Origin: UBA6987 sp045616945 | Lineage (GTDB): Bacteria > Bacillota > Clostridia > Lachnospirales > Lachnospiraceae | Assembly (NCBI GenBank): GCA_045616945.1 | Contig: JAZLHR010000017.1 | Span: 1-9,419, forward strand | Direction of reading: 5' to 3' | DNA length: 9,419 nucleotides | In this document: in pieces, positions 1-6,960 of the stretch | Position numbering within the stretch: the stretch's first letter is position 1 | Layout: every line of letters begins with the position of its first letter | Notes under the pieces: model-generated | Told to the model about the DNA's origin: nothing | The model's input: only the letters and a program-made list of their open reading frames with translations | Database searches by the model: none | Translations under genes and position numbers: made by a program

Positions 1-100
1 ACAGCAGCGGCAATACACTCCTGTTAAGCAGTCAAAGCTGCAGGGAAAAATCAAAAGTCCCATAGTATCTGAAATGTATTATAGCCACAGATCAAAAAGG

Positions 101-128
101 AAAGGAAGAGATGATGATCTGCTTCTGA
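101..128 (+). promoter_or_regulatory. Orphan Shine-Dalgarno with five-codon mini-ORF upstream of the kinase
   Basis: A purine run AAAGGAAGAG (101-110) is the best ribosome binding site in the leader. It sits too near or out of frame for the kinase start. Instead it precedes ATG codons at 111 and 114 that open the mini-ORF MMICF, ending with TGA at 126-128, 20 nt before the kinase ATG at 149. It might be a leader cistron coupled to kinase translation, or a chance arrangement. The coding potential is too small to judge. Confidence 0.25.
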
Positions 129-148
129 ATCATCATACAAGTATTATT

Positions 149-1624
149 ATGGAAAAAAATCTTTTGTTGGGAATAGATGTCGGGACCACCGGTACAAAGT
201 CGATCCTGTTTCGTGAAGACGGGACGATCCTTGGGCGCAGCTACCGCGGCTACGGCCTGCGGCATCCGGGCCCCGGGCGCAGCGAACAGGCTGCGGAGGA
301 TTGGTGGCAGGCGATTTGCGAGACCGTGCGCGAGCTGTGTGCCGGGGAAGACCGGCGCAGGGGCGTCCGTGCGATTTCCCTGTCTCTGCAGGGCGGGACG
401 GTCGTGCCGGTCGATGCGGACGGCAGAGCCCTTCGCGACGCCATCGTGTGGAACGATTCCACCGCCGAGGCTCAGGCGGCTGCCTTTGAGAAGGAAGCGG
501 CCCCCGACCCGTATCTGTACGAACGGACCGGCTGGGCACGGGAGGGCGCACTTCCGGCCATGCACATCCGCCGGATGCGTGAACAGGAACCGGAAATATT
601 TGCCGCGGCACGTTATTTTCTGACCGTGCCGGATTATATATCGCTGAAAATGACGGGGAAAGCCGTCTGTGATTATTCGGACGCGGGCATCAATCAGCTG
701 GCGGACATCCGCCGCCGCGATTACGATGATAGGATCCTGCGCTTTGCGGGGATATCCCGCAGTCAGCTGCCGCAGCTGGCGGCGAGCGGAGAGGCCATCG
801 GGCACCTGACGCCGGAGGCCGCGGAAGAACTCGGCTTGACGACGGACTGCATATTGGTAGCCGGTGCGCATGATCAGTATGCGGTCGCACTCGGCGCGGG
901 CGCGCTGAAAAGCGGAGATATCCTGATCGGCTCGGGTACCGCCTGGGTCGTGACGGCACTGTCCGACCGCCCCGATTTTGAAAGCGGGCTGGCCCAGTCT
1001 GTTCCGGCCCTACCGGGACTGTGGGGCTCTCTGACCTCTTTGAGCAGCGGCGGGATCTGCCTGGATTGGCTCCGTAAAGAGCTGCAGGCCGGGGAAGCGC
1101 TCAGCTATGAAGCGACCGCCCGGGAGTGCCCGAACCGCACGGCTGCGGAGGACGGACTGTTCTTCTTCCCGTTCTCGGGCTTTTATGGTAAAAACAGCAG
1201 TTTTTCCCGCGGCAGCTTTGTGGGAATGGATCTGGCGCACGATATTTATTCTCTGGCAAGGGCCGTGATGGAAGGTGTGGCTTTCCAGGCGGCGATGATG
1301 CTGGAGCAATTTGCGGCAAAGCCCCGTCCGGAAGGCATTATTTTGGCCGGCGGCGCCGGAAAAAGCGCCCTGTGGGCCCAGCTGCTGGCCGATATCCTCG
1401 GCCTGCCGGTGCGGATCCCCGCAGTGGCGGATCTTGCCTGTGTGGGTGCGGCCGTGCTGGCAGGGACCGGCAGCGGTCTTTTTGAAAGCTGCGAGGCCGG
1501 ATATCGCCGGCTGGCGGTCGAGGAGAAAGTGATCCTTCCTTCCGGGAAGAGCCCTCTTTACAGGGAGCTGCTCGGATCCTATCAGAAAAAGGCTGCGCTG
1601 CTGGCCGAGGTCTATGCGCAGTAA
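149..1624 (+). CDS. FGGY-family carbohydrate kinase (xylulokinase-like)
   Basis: This is a cytoplasmic ATP-dependent sugar kinase of the FGGY family, which phosphorylates ketoses, polyols or related sugars. From the Met at 149 it is 491 residues, the usual family length. The N-terminal actin-like domain opens with the phosphate-binding motif GIDVGTTGTK (residues 8-17). The sugar-site region has SLQGG and VWNDS, and GAHDQYAVALGAG places the expected catalytic Asp at residue 242. The C-terminal domain has the adenosine-site signature LAGGAGKSALW at about 399-409. The start is uncertain. The Met at 149 directly precedes the family's first strand but has no clear Shine-Dalgarno, whereas an in-frame Met at 74 would add 25 basic, unfamily-like residues. 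The frame stays open to the left edge of the window. It is followed after 18 nt by the amidohydrolase, suggesting a shared catabolic operon. Family assignment is firm; xylulose, fuculose, gluconate or another substrate cannot be told apart. Confidence 0.93.
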   Translation: MEKNLLLGIDVGTTGTKSILFREDGTILGRSYRGYGLRHPGPGRSEQAAEDWWQAICETVRELCAGEDRRRGVRAISLSLQGGTVVPVDADGRALRDAIVWNDSTAEAQAAAFEKEAAPDPYLYERTGWAREGALPAMHIRRMREQEPEIFAAARYFLTVPDYISLKMTGKAVCDYSDAGINQLADIRRRDYDDRILRFAGISRSQLPQLAASGEAIGHLTPEAAEELGLTTDCILVAGAHDQYAVALGAGALKSGDILIGSGTAWVVTALSDRPDFESGLAQSVPALPGLWGSLTSLSSGGICLDWLRKELQAGEALSYEATARECPNRTAAEDGLFFFPFSGFYGKNSSFSRGSFVGMDLAHDIYSLARAVMEGVAFQAAMMLEQFAAKPRPEGIILAGGAGKSALWAQLLADILGLPVRIPAVADLACVGAAVLAGTGSGLFESCEAGYRRLAVEEKVILPSGKSPLYRELLGSYQKKAALLAEVYAQ

Positions 1625-1642
1625 GAACAGGAGGAAAATGGT

Positions 1643-2710
1643 ATGGCACTGTTTACGGTAACTGAGAATGATAAGAAGGTCTACGCAGAGGAACTTCGTG
1701 ATTTCCTGCCGGATAAGATCCTGGATGTCCATACGCATGTATGGCTGAATTCCAATATCCCCGCTGCGGAACTGGCAGCGGAGGAGGCGGACAATCGCTG
1801 TGTGAAATGGCCCTGGCTGGTGGCAAAGGATGACAGCCTGGAGGACCTGCAGGAAACTTACCGCCTGCTTTTCCCCGGCAAGGATGTATCCGCTTTGATG
1901 TTCACCTCCCGCGGCGGCTGGGAGAAGAATAATGCATATGTTTCCGATGCTTCCCGCAGGAGCGGCTGGCCGGCTTTGTATTACAGCCATCCGGAGGAAA
2001 GTGCGGATGAAGTGGAAGAAAAGATCCGCAGCGGCGGCTTCCTGGGCCTGAAATCGTATCTGGATTTTGCACCGTCTTACATTCCGGCGTCTGAGATCCG
2101 GATCTTCGACTTCTTCCCGAAGCATCAGCTGGCGCGTATGAACGAAATGGGCGCCATCGTGATGCTGCATATCCCCCGCAACGGCCGTTTGAAGGATCCC
2201 GTGAATCTGGAGCAGATCCTGGAGATCAAGCGGGAGTTTCCCCGCGTGCGCCTGATCATCGCGCACATCGGACGCGCCTATACGCCGGACGACATCGGCA
2301 ATGCGTTTACGGATTATCTGGACAAAGTACCGGATTTGATGTATGATTTCTCGGCCAATTGCTGCGACGCGGCGATCACCGAGGTTTTGAAGCACGCCGG
2401 CCCGGAGCATGTCATGTACGGGACCGATATGCCCATCCTGCGGATGCGCACGCACCGTATCATCGAAAACGGCACCTATATCAACCTGATCCCTCCGGGA
2501 CTGTACGGCGACCCGAGCCAGGACAGCCATCTGCGGGAGGTCAGTCCGGCGGAAGCGGAAAAGATCACCTTCTTCGTCTACGAAGAACTGCTGGCCTTCA
2601 AGCGGAGCGCGCAGGCACTGGGGCTCACAAAGGCCGACGTGGAAAATGTGATGTATCATAACGCTGCCGGGCTCGTGGCCGGTGCCCGCCGGGATATTTA
2701 CGGAGAGTGA
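1643..2710 (+). CDS. Amidohydrolase family 2 (metal-dependent TIM-barrel hydrolase)
   Basis: This is a 355-residue cytoplasmic hydrolase of the amidohydrolase superfamily, amidohydrolase_2 group (the COG2159/COG3618 type, which includes lactonases and decarboxylases). The metal-site residues are visible in order: HTH after strand 1 (LDVHTHVW, His30 and His32), Lys137 in GLKSYL, His176 in MLHIPRNGR, His208 in IIAHIGRAY, and Asp262 in MYGTDMP. A strong AGGAGG at 1629-1634, 8 nt upstream, fixes the start; a nearer ATG at 1638 is out of frame. Some relatives open sugar lactones such as fucono- and rhamnonolactone. That would fit a position directly after a carbohydrate kinase, but no sugar dehydrogenase or dehydratase is present here to support a full oxidative route. 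The segment around residues 270-295 (RTHRIIENGTYINLIPPG) is an insertion I cannot assign. Fold and metal dependence are secure; the substrate is unknown. Confidence 0.88.
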   Translation: MALFTVTENDKKVYAEELRDFLPDKILDVHTHVWLNSNIPAAELAAEEADNRCVKWPWLVAKDDSLEDLQETYRLLFPGKDVSALMFTSRGGWEKNNAYVSDASRRSGWPALYYSHPEESADEVEEKIRSGGFLGLKSYLDFAPSYIPASEIRIFDFFPKHQLARMNEMGAIVMLHIPRNGRLKDPVNLEQILEIKREFPRVRLIIAHIGRAYTPDDIGNAFTDYLDKVPDLMYDFSANCCDAAITEVLKHAGPEHVMYGTDMPILRMRTHRIIENGTYINLIPPGLYGDPSQDSHLREVSPAEAEKITFFVYEELLAFKRSAQALGLTKADVENVMYHNAAGLVAGARRDIYGE

Positions 2711-2750
2711 ACCGGGACCGCGCAAATACAATAACGATAGGATATGCAAT

Positions 2751-3296
2751 ATGAAATGGCTGATCGCATCGGATATACACGGCTCTCTGCCCTGGGCGAA
2801 GGCGCTGTTTGAGCGCTTTGAAGCCGAAAAGGCAGACCGCATGCTCCTTTTGGGGGATCTGTTTTATCATGGGCCTCTTTCCGGCCCGCCGGAAGGATAT
2901 GATCCGCAGGCGGTGCGGGAACTGTTGATGGCGCACCGTACGGATTTCCTGACCGTGCGCGGCAATACGGAGAGCGAAGCCGTACAGTTTGTGATGGATT
3001 TCCCCTGCATGGCGGAGTATGCGCTGCTGGATGTGGGCGGGCATGTGGTCTTTGCGCACCACGGCCATAATTTCCATGAGGAAAATATGCCGCCGCTGCG
3101 TCCGGGCGATGTGCTTTTGGCCGGGCATACGCATGTGCCGGCGCTGGAAGACCGCGGCGGGATCCTGTACATGAACCCCGGTTCTGCGGCTCTGCCGCTG
3201 GGCGGCTCCGAGCGCGGCTATATGACGCTGGAGGACGGCCTGTTTTCCTGGAAAACGATGGACGGAAAGACCTGGCAGACCTATCGGATAAGCTGA
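2751..3296 (+). CDS. YfcE/MJ0936-type metallophosphoesterase
   Basis: This predicted 181-residue phosphodiesterase belongs to the calcineurin-like superfamily; E. coli YfcE is almost the same length (184). All five metal and phosphate motifs are present: SDIHGS (Asp8, His10), LLGDLFYHGP (Asp36), VRGNTESE (Asn72), FAHHGH (His104 to His106) and AGHTHVP (His126, His128). These would bind a di-metal centre, commonly Mn2+. YfcE-type enzymes hydrolyse model phosphodiesters in vitro, but physiological substrates are generally unknown. The Met at 2751 is preferred because it begins the first beta strand and has AGGATA about 9 nt upstream. An in-frame upstream start at 2682 would overlap the amidohydrolase and add 23 residues unlike the family. 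It lies 40 nt after the amidohydrolase and 45 nt before the next kinase. A role in trimming sugar-phosphate or nucleotide-sugar by-products is a guess from context only. Confidence 0.92.
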   Translation: MKWLIASDIHGSLPWAKALFERFEAEKADRMLLLGDLFYHGPLSGPPEGYDPQAVRELLMAHRTDFLTVRGNTESEAVQFVMDFPCMAEYALLDVGGHVVFAHHGHNFHEENMPPLRPGDVLLAGHTHVPALEDRGGILYMNPGSAALPLGGSERGYMTLEDGLFSWKTMDGKTWQTYRIS

Positions 3297-3341
3297 GGCA
3301 TGCAATCAAACGGCAATATACAGAAGAAAGAGTCAATATTC

Positions 3342-4448
3342 ATGGAAGAAATGGCGGCAAAGCTGGAAAAAGTAGGGAAAATGTTCTGCCTTCCCGGCAC
3401 CCTGGAACAGTACGAAGTGATCACGGTAGGACATATCAACGAGACCTACCGCGTGCAGTACCGTACTCCGGACGGGAAGGGCGGATTTTTCGGAAAATCC
3501 TATATATTTCAGAAAATCAATATTTTCGTTTTCCGCGATCCGGAAGGAGTCATGCATAATATCGATCTGACGACGGAGCATATCCGAGCTAAGCTGGCGG
3601 CGAGCGGCAGTACCCGCCCCGCGCTGCATTTCCATCATACGGCGGACCGGAAAAATTTTGCGGTCGTGGACGGAGAATTCTGGCGTGTGACCAATTATAT
3701 CCCTTCCTGTGTGCTCACGGAGTGCAGTGAACCGGAAGTGATCCGGCGGGTCGGCTTTGCATTCGGCCAGTTCCAGCAGATGCTTTCGGATCTGGACGGT
3801 TCGCTGCTTTACGAAACTATCCCGCACTTTCATGATACGGAAAAGCGGCTGCAGACGATGTTTGCGCACGAGGCGGAAAATCCCCTCGGCAAGAATGCCG
3901 AAACGGAGCCGGAGCGGGCCTATCTGCACCGGGTATTTGAAAAAGCTTCCGAACTCAGCGTGCGTTTCCGGAACGGAGAATTCCCCGTCCGTGTCACGCA
4001 CAACGATACCAAAGCCAACAATGTTCTGTTTTCGGGGGATACAAAGGAGCCTTTGACGGTCATTGATCTGGATACGGTGATGCCCGGCATGGGAATGTAC
4101 GATTTTGCCGATGCGGTACGATTCATCTGCAATACCTGCGCGGAGGATGAGAAGGACCTGAGCAAGGTCGAACTGGATCTGGAAAAATTCCGGGTGCTCG
4201 CGGAGGGCTTCCTGGAGCAGGTAAAGGACAGCTGGACCGCCGCGGAGGTCGCAGCCATGGTGCAGGCCAGCTTTGCCATCTGCGTGGAGACCGGCTCCCG
4301 CTTCCTGGACGACTATCTGACCGGAGACCACTATTTCCGCACTGCCTATCCCGGGCACAATCTTGTGCGGGCACGCTGCCAGCTGCAGCTTGCCAGGAGC
4401 ATCGAGGAAAAATGGGAGCAGATGCAGAAGATCATAGAGAGCATTTGA
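3342..4448 (+). CDS. APH-fold sugar kinase resembling N-acetylhexosamine 1-kinase (NahK-like)
   Basis: This is a 368-residue phosphotransferase of the APH/choline-kinase fold, close in length and motif order to N-acetylhexosamine 1-kinase (about 360 residues), which makes GlcNAc-1-P or GalNAc-1-P from the free sugar and ATP. The N-lobe has the glycine-turn segment VGHINETYRV (29-38), the family-like stretch YIFQKIN (54-60) and DPEGVMHNI (67-75). The catalytic loop is VTHNDTKANNVLF with predicted base Asp222, and the metal-binding loop is VIDLDTVMPG with Asp242 and Asp244, followed by YDFADAVRF. The start at 3342 follows the purine-rich AGAAGAAAGAG at 3322-3332. An in-frame ATG at 3300 has GAGG only one nucleotide away, so it is less likely. 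It is the last gene of the plus-strand run and is followed by a strong terminator. Kinase activity is well supported; the sugar and anomeric specificity are inferred. Confidence 0.87.
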   Translation: MEEMAAKLEKVGKMFCLPGTLEQYEVITVGHINETYRVQYRTPDGKGGFFGKSYIFQKINIFVFRDPEGVMHNIDLTTEHIRAKLAASGSTRPALHFHHTADRKNFAVVDGEFWRVTNYIPSCVLTECSEPEVIRRVGFAFGQFQQMLSDLDGSLLYETIPHFHDTEKRLQTMFAHEAENPLGKNAETEPERAYLHRVFEKASELSVRFRNGEFPVRVTHNDTKANNVLFSGDTKEPLTVIDLDTVMPGMGMYDFADAVRFICNTCAEDEKDLSKVELDLEKFRVLAEGFLEQVKDSWTAAEVAAMVQASFAICVETGSRFLDDYLTGDHYFRTAYPGHNLVRARCQLQLARSIEEKWEQMQKIIESI

Positions 4449-4465
4449 TACAGCGGATGATTATG

Positions 4466-4520
4466 AAAAAAGTCCTTCCGGAAAGCCGACTGAACTGCCG
4501 GCTTCTGGAAGGGCTTTTTT
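4466..4520. terminator. Bidirectional Rho-independent terminator between convergent operons
   Basis: A long imperfect stem pairs AGTCCTTCCGGAAAGCCG (4471-4488) with CGGCTTCTGGAAGGGCT (about 4499-4515) around a short loop. It is flanked by an A-run on the left (4466-4471) and TTTTTT on the right (4515-4520). The symmetry gives a U-tract in both directions. It can therefore end both the kinase operon on the plus strand and the murG operon on the minus strand. Confidence 0.9.
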
Positions 4521-4546
4521 GTGGGGAGCATAGCTGCATTATCAAG

Positions 4547-4597
4547 ATCGCCCCTCGCCGGGCCTGTGCAGGGCGCCGTGCGGGAGGCGATTTTTCT
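4547..4597 (+). terminator. Second GC-rich hairpin with T-run (backup terminator)
   Basis: ATCGCC (4547-4552) pairs with GGCGAT (4586-4591), with a further partly paired inner arm of GC-rich sequence. TTTTTCT follows on the plus strand. On the minus strand no U-tract follows, so any terminator function is for plus-strand transcription that reads through the first terminator. The stem has bulges and the apical folding was judged by eye. Confidence 0.5.
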
Positions 4598-4627
4598 ATG
4601 CGGATACAAGCTTTCGGCAGACGCCGC

Positions 4628-5605
4628 TTATTCTTCCGTGATGACTTCCAGCTTGACGGAAAAATCTTTCTTTCCGTAGCCGGGGAGGACGGGCAGCGTG
4701 CCGTTCGCACGTTCCCCGGCACGGCCGAGGCTCATGCTGACCGTGGGCTCCATACCGAGAGCATAGTCGTGAGATACCAGATTCTTCCACTGGAGCATAT
4801 AGGGGATCTCCGCGGTACGGTAGCTGATGCGGACGCCCAGCTGCTTTTCGGGATTCCAGACCTGGCCGAAGGCGAAGCCGTCTTCGGCGGGCTGAAGCTT
4901 TCTCCAGAAAAGCTCTTCCTCTTTTTTGTCCTGCGGACCGGTGATGCGGCAGGAGGCGGCCTCATCGCCCACGGAGCGGATGATCTCACCCTCGCTGAAG
5001 CGCAGGCGGCAGCCGTCATCCAGCAGCGGATAGCCCAGATTGAAATGGTAGATCATCATATATTCGGCAGGCAGGGCTTCGCAGTTTTCCATCGTGTCCT
5101 GGATACGGATGACAGGCTGCTTTTTGCCGACCGTGACCGTCCGGTGCAGACACAGATTGTAGCCGCAGAATTTTCGGTCGTAAATATCGCCTGCAATGCG
5201 GATATCGGTTTCCGTTTCGGAAACGGATACATTTTCCGCGGGGAGCATCCCGATGCGCCCGTGCGCGGGATAAAAGACGCCGCCGTCTACATTTTCGGTG
5301 CCGGTGCTGGCAAGACCGCAGGTGTAAAGCAGACCGCCGTACCAATAATCGTTGAAGCCATCCGCGTTGGCGGCCAGATAGCGGTTGGCGGTGGGGCCGA
5401 CCTTGGTCTTGAAGCAGAGATTCATGCCCTTCCAGCAGGCTTCGTATAAATTGAGCGCGTTATCTTCCAGTACGGTCAGATACAGACCGCCCTCGGTCAT
5501 AATCTCGATCACCCGCATCCCCTCGGCGCGGCCGTCCCGCAGCATGATCCTGCGGACGGAAGTACCCTGAGAAGGATGTCCCATTTTTCGAAGATTCTCG
5601 TTCAT
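4628..5605 (-). CDS. DUF4432 family aldose 1-epimerase-like protein
   Basis: This 325-residue cytoplasmic protein of the galactose-mutarotase-like superfamily belongs to the DUF4432 group. Family features in order are GMRVIEIMTEGGLYLTVL (29-46), YGGLLYTCGL (89-98), HGRIGMLPAENV (115-126), MMIYHFNLGYPLLD (183-196) and ALGMEP (282-287). By analogy with aldose 1-epimerase, His115, His187 and Glu286 are the likely sugar-site and catalytic residues. This residue mapping is my inference, not an alignment. The start is set by AGGAGG (5614-5619), 8 nt upstream, which overlaps the TAG stop of the preceding Fe-S gene and suggests coupled translation. It is the last gene of the minus-strand operon, with its 3' end facing the convergent terminators. 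DUF4432 proteins tend to occur with carbohydrate catabolism genes; the sugar handled here, and whether the protein is an epimerase or only binds sugar, are unknown. Confidence 0.9.
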   Translation of the reverse strand: MNENLRKMGHPSQGTSVRRIMLRDGRAEGMRVIEIMTEGGLYLTVLEDNALNLYEACWKGMNLCFKTKVGPTANRYLAANADGFNDYWYGGLLYTCGLASTGTENVDGGVFYPAHGRIGMLPAENVSVSETETDIRIAGDIYDRKFCGYNLCLHRTVTVGKKQPVIRIQDTMENCEALPAEYMMIYHFNLGYPLLDDGCRLRFSEGEIIRSVGDEAASCRITGPQDKKEEELFWRKLQPAEDGFAFGQVWNPEKQLGVRISYRTAEIPYMLQWKNLVSHDYALGMEPTVSMSLGRAGERANGTLPVLPGYGKKDFSVKLEVITEE

Positions 5606-5617
5606 CCTATTATCCTC

Positions 5618-6067
5618 CTACCAACGGTCATGGTCATATTCGGGGCGGCTGAATTCCTTTTCCTCCGCGCCCTCCTTGCTCTGTTCTTCTTTCGTGTCCT
5701 CCACCAGATCACCGTTCATGGTGCGCATCATCGCATTCATTTTCTTTATACCGAAGGTGTCATGGAGCGGCGGGTTCAGGAAATCCTTGATCTTCTTGTT
5801 CAGCTCGGGACCGCCTTCCACGCAGTTGCCCATCAGTCGGTTGGAAGTGGCACAGGCTTTGGCAAATTGCTCGCAGGAATCGTAGCCGCATTGCTTGCAG
5901 TCGCTGCAGGGAAGCATTTTTTTGACCTCACCGGCGGTGCGGTCAATGCTTTTCAGAGCCATTTTCGGACCGACGCTGACCATGATCAGCGAAACGATGA
6001 GCGACAGGATAAAAATGAAAGCGGCGCAGCCAAGCGCGAACAGTAAAACAATCCCAATTTCTTTCAT
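5618..6067 (-). CDS. Membrane-anchored RnfB-like [4Fe-4S] domain protein
   Basis: This is a small 149-residue protein. It begins with one hydrophobic membrane segment (about residues 4-33) and continues with a cytoplasmic Fe-S domain resembling the RnfB-type 4Fe-4S fold (PF04060 type). The cysteines are at 54, 57, 60, 65, 72 and 82 in MLPCSDCKQC-GYDSC and GNCVEGG. The set Cys57-Cys60-Cys65-Cys82 matches the usual CxxCx4C...C spacing, and Cys54 and Cys72 are extra. The C-terminal 30 residues are charged and rich in Glu and Lys. The start at 6067 has GAGG 7 nt upstream; a longer frame to 6133 would run into the deacetylase gene. No RnfA, C, D, E or G is nearby, so this is not part of a complete Rnf complex here. 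Stand-alone proteins of this form are known in Clostridia without an assigned role. Electron transfer or cluster sensing at the membrane is the general expectation. Confidence 0.82.
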   Translation of the reverse strand: MKEIGIVLLFALGCAAFIFILSLIVSLIMVSVGPKMALKSIDRTAGEVKKMLPCSDCKQCGYDSCEQFAKACATSNRLMGNCVEGGPELNKKIKDFLNPPLHDTFGIKKMNAMMRTMNGDLVEDTKEEQSKEGAEEKEFSRPEYDHDRW

Positions 6068-6080
6068 AGAACTACCTCGA

Positions 6081-6947
6081 TTATTCCGGAATGGCGACCG
6101 TTTTGCCCGGCTCGGCAACCACGAACACGGCATCGCTGCCGTGAGCCACGCGCAGCCAGATGGGCGTCGTGGTGGGATTGAAGACTCTCGTCCGCATCAC
6201 ATCGTAGCGCAGCTGCTCGGCGGCGCTCAGGTAATCCACGATCTCGATATTGGTGGCATACCAGACGTCTTCCCGGTCGGAAACGATATCAAGAAGCTCT
6301 TCCAGCAGGCCCCAGGAGTTATCCTGTATGAATTCGTAGCTGTGTCCCCACAGATAGAAGAAGCGCAGATGCCGGGTGATATTATGGTCCGCGGCAAATT
6401 TGCGAGCCAGGTCCAGGCAGTGCGGGTCGCGGTTGCGCGTGGTGCCCTGCAGCGGCAGCAGAGTCTGCGGCGGACGGCCGAAGTCGCCCGTGGTGATGAC
6501 ATCGCGGCAGTACGCGAAGCCGGCCAGGCGCAGGATATCCAGCGTGTCCTGATTATAGGTGCCGTTCGGAAATGCGGAGCCGCGGATGATACGGCCCGTG
6601 GCCTGCTCCAGCGCACGGCGGTCGTCCAGGATATCCTGCATTGCGGCAGGAGAGGGCATCCGGTCCCAGGTGGGGTGCGTGAAGCCGTGCATGGCGATCT
6701 CCATATCGTCGCCGTAAAGATCGATCAGCTCGTCCAGCGGCAGGCGTGACCAGGGATGCTTGTCATGCGCCATGCGGGCCGGCGGGCAGTTGCAGAAATT
6801 GATATTGAAGGTACCCTTCACATGATGGCGGCGCATGATCTCCACCAAAGGGATATCGCAGTCATTGCCGTCGTCATAGCTCATGGTAAAGGCCTTGTGC
6901 AGGCCGCCGGGGTACATAACATATACTTTTCGAAGATCCATGCCCAT
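6081..6947 (-). CDS. Polysaccharide deacetylase family protein (CE4/NodB-like)
   Basis: This is a 288-residue NodB-homology enzyme of carbohydrate esterase family 4, which removes N- or O-acetyl groups from sugars. The visible motifs are TMSYDDG (Asp25 and the metal ligand Asp26), HGFTHP (His87 and His91, the HxxxH metal pair), FPNGTY (126-131, an oxyanion-site motif, changed from the usual RxPY form) and YLWGHSYE with His202 near the C-terminus. There is no signal peptide or membrane anchor, so the enzyme is predicted to be cytoplasmic. That is unusual for peptidoglycan deacetylases and points to a soluble acetylated sugar or oligosaccharide. A beta-rich tail of about 40 residues follows the barrel. 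AAGGAGG lies 8 nt before the Met at 6947; a second Met at residue 3 is possible. It is separated by 13 nt from both the preceding and following gene. The substrate is unknown. Confidence 0.87.
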   Translation of the reverse strand: MGMDLRKVYVMYPGGLHKAFTMSYDDGNDCDIPLVEIMRRHHVKGTFNINFCNCPPARMAHDKHPWSRLPLDELIDLYGDDMEIAMHGFTHPTWDRMPSPAAMQDILDDRRALEQATGRIIRGSAFPNGTYNQDTLDILRLAGFAYCRDVITTGDFGRPPQTLLPLQGTTRNRDPHCLDLARKFAADHNITRHLRFFYLWGHSYEFIQDNSWGLLEELLDIVSDREDVWYATNIEIVDYLSAAEQLRYDVMRTRVFNPTTTPIWLRVAHGSDAVFVVAEPGKTVAIPE

Positions 6948-6960
6948 AGGTGCATCCTCC

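Noticed and set aside
1..27. Possible C-terminal tail of an upstream gene ending at TAA 25-27
   Set aside because: Eight codons cannot be recognised, and another frame is equally open; there is no support for a coding tail.
77..82. TATTAT as a -10 box for the kinase operon
   Set aside because: No acceptable -35 at 16-18 bp spacing was found, so a promoter here is not supported.
1010..2842. A very long open frame (610 codons) on the minus strand opposite the kinase and amidohydrolase
   Set aside because: It covers genes with clear catalytic motifs on the plus strand; its translation is rich in His, Gln, Arg and Phe with no family motif. It arises from GC-biased third codon positions of the real genes.
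3333..4358. 341-codon minus-strand frame opposite the NahK-like kinase
   Set aside because: It is antisense to the HNDTK and DLD kinase motifs, has no family resemblance and is interpreted as a codon-bias shadow.
4412..5449. 345-codon plus-strand frame spanning the terminators and the DUF4432 gene
   Set aside because: It begins inside the NahK-like gene, reads through two hairpins and lies opposite a gene with good family motifs and ribosome binding site.
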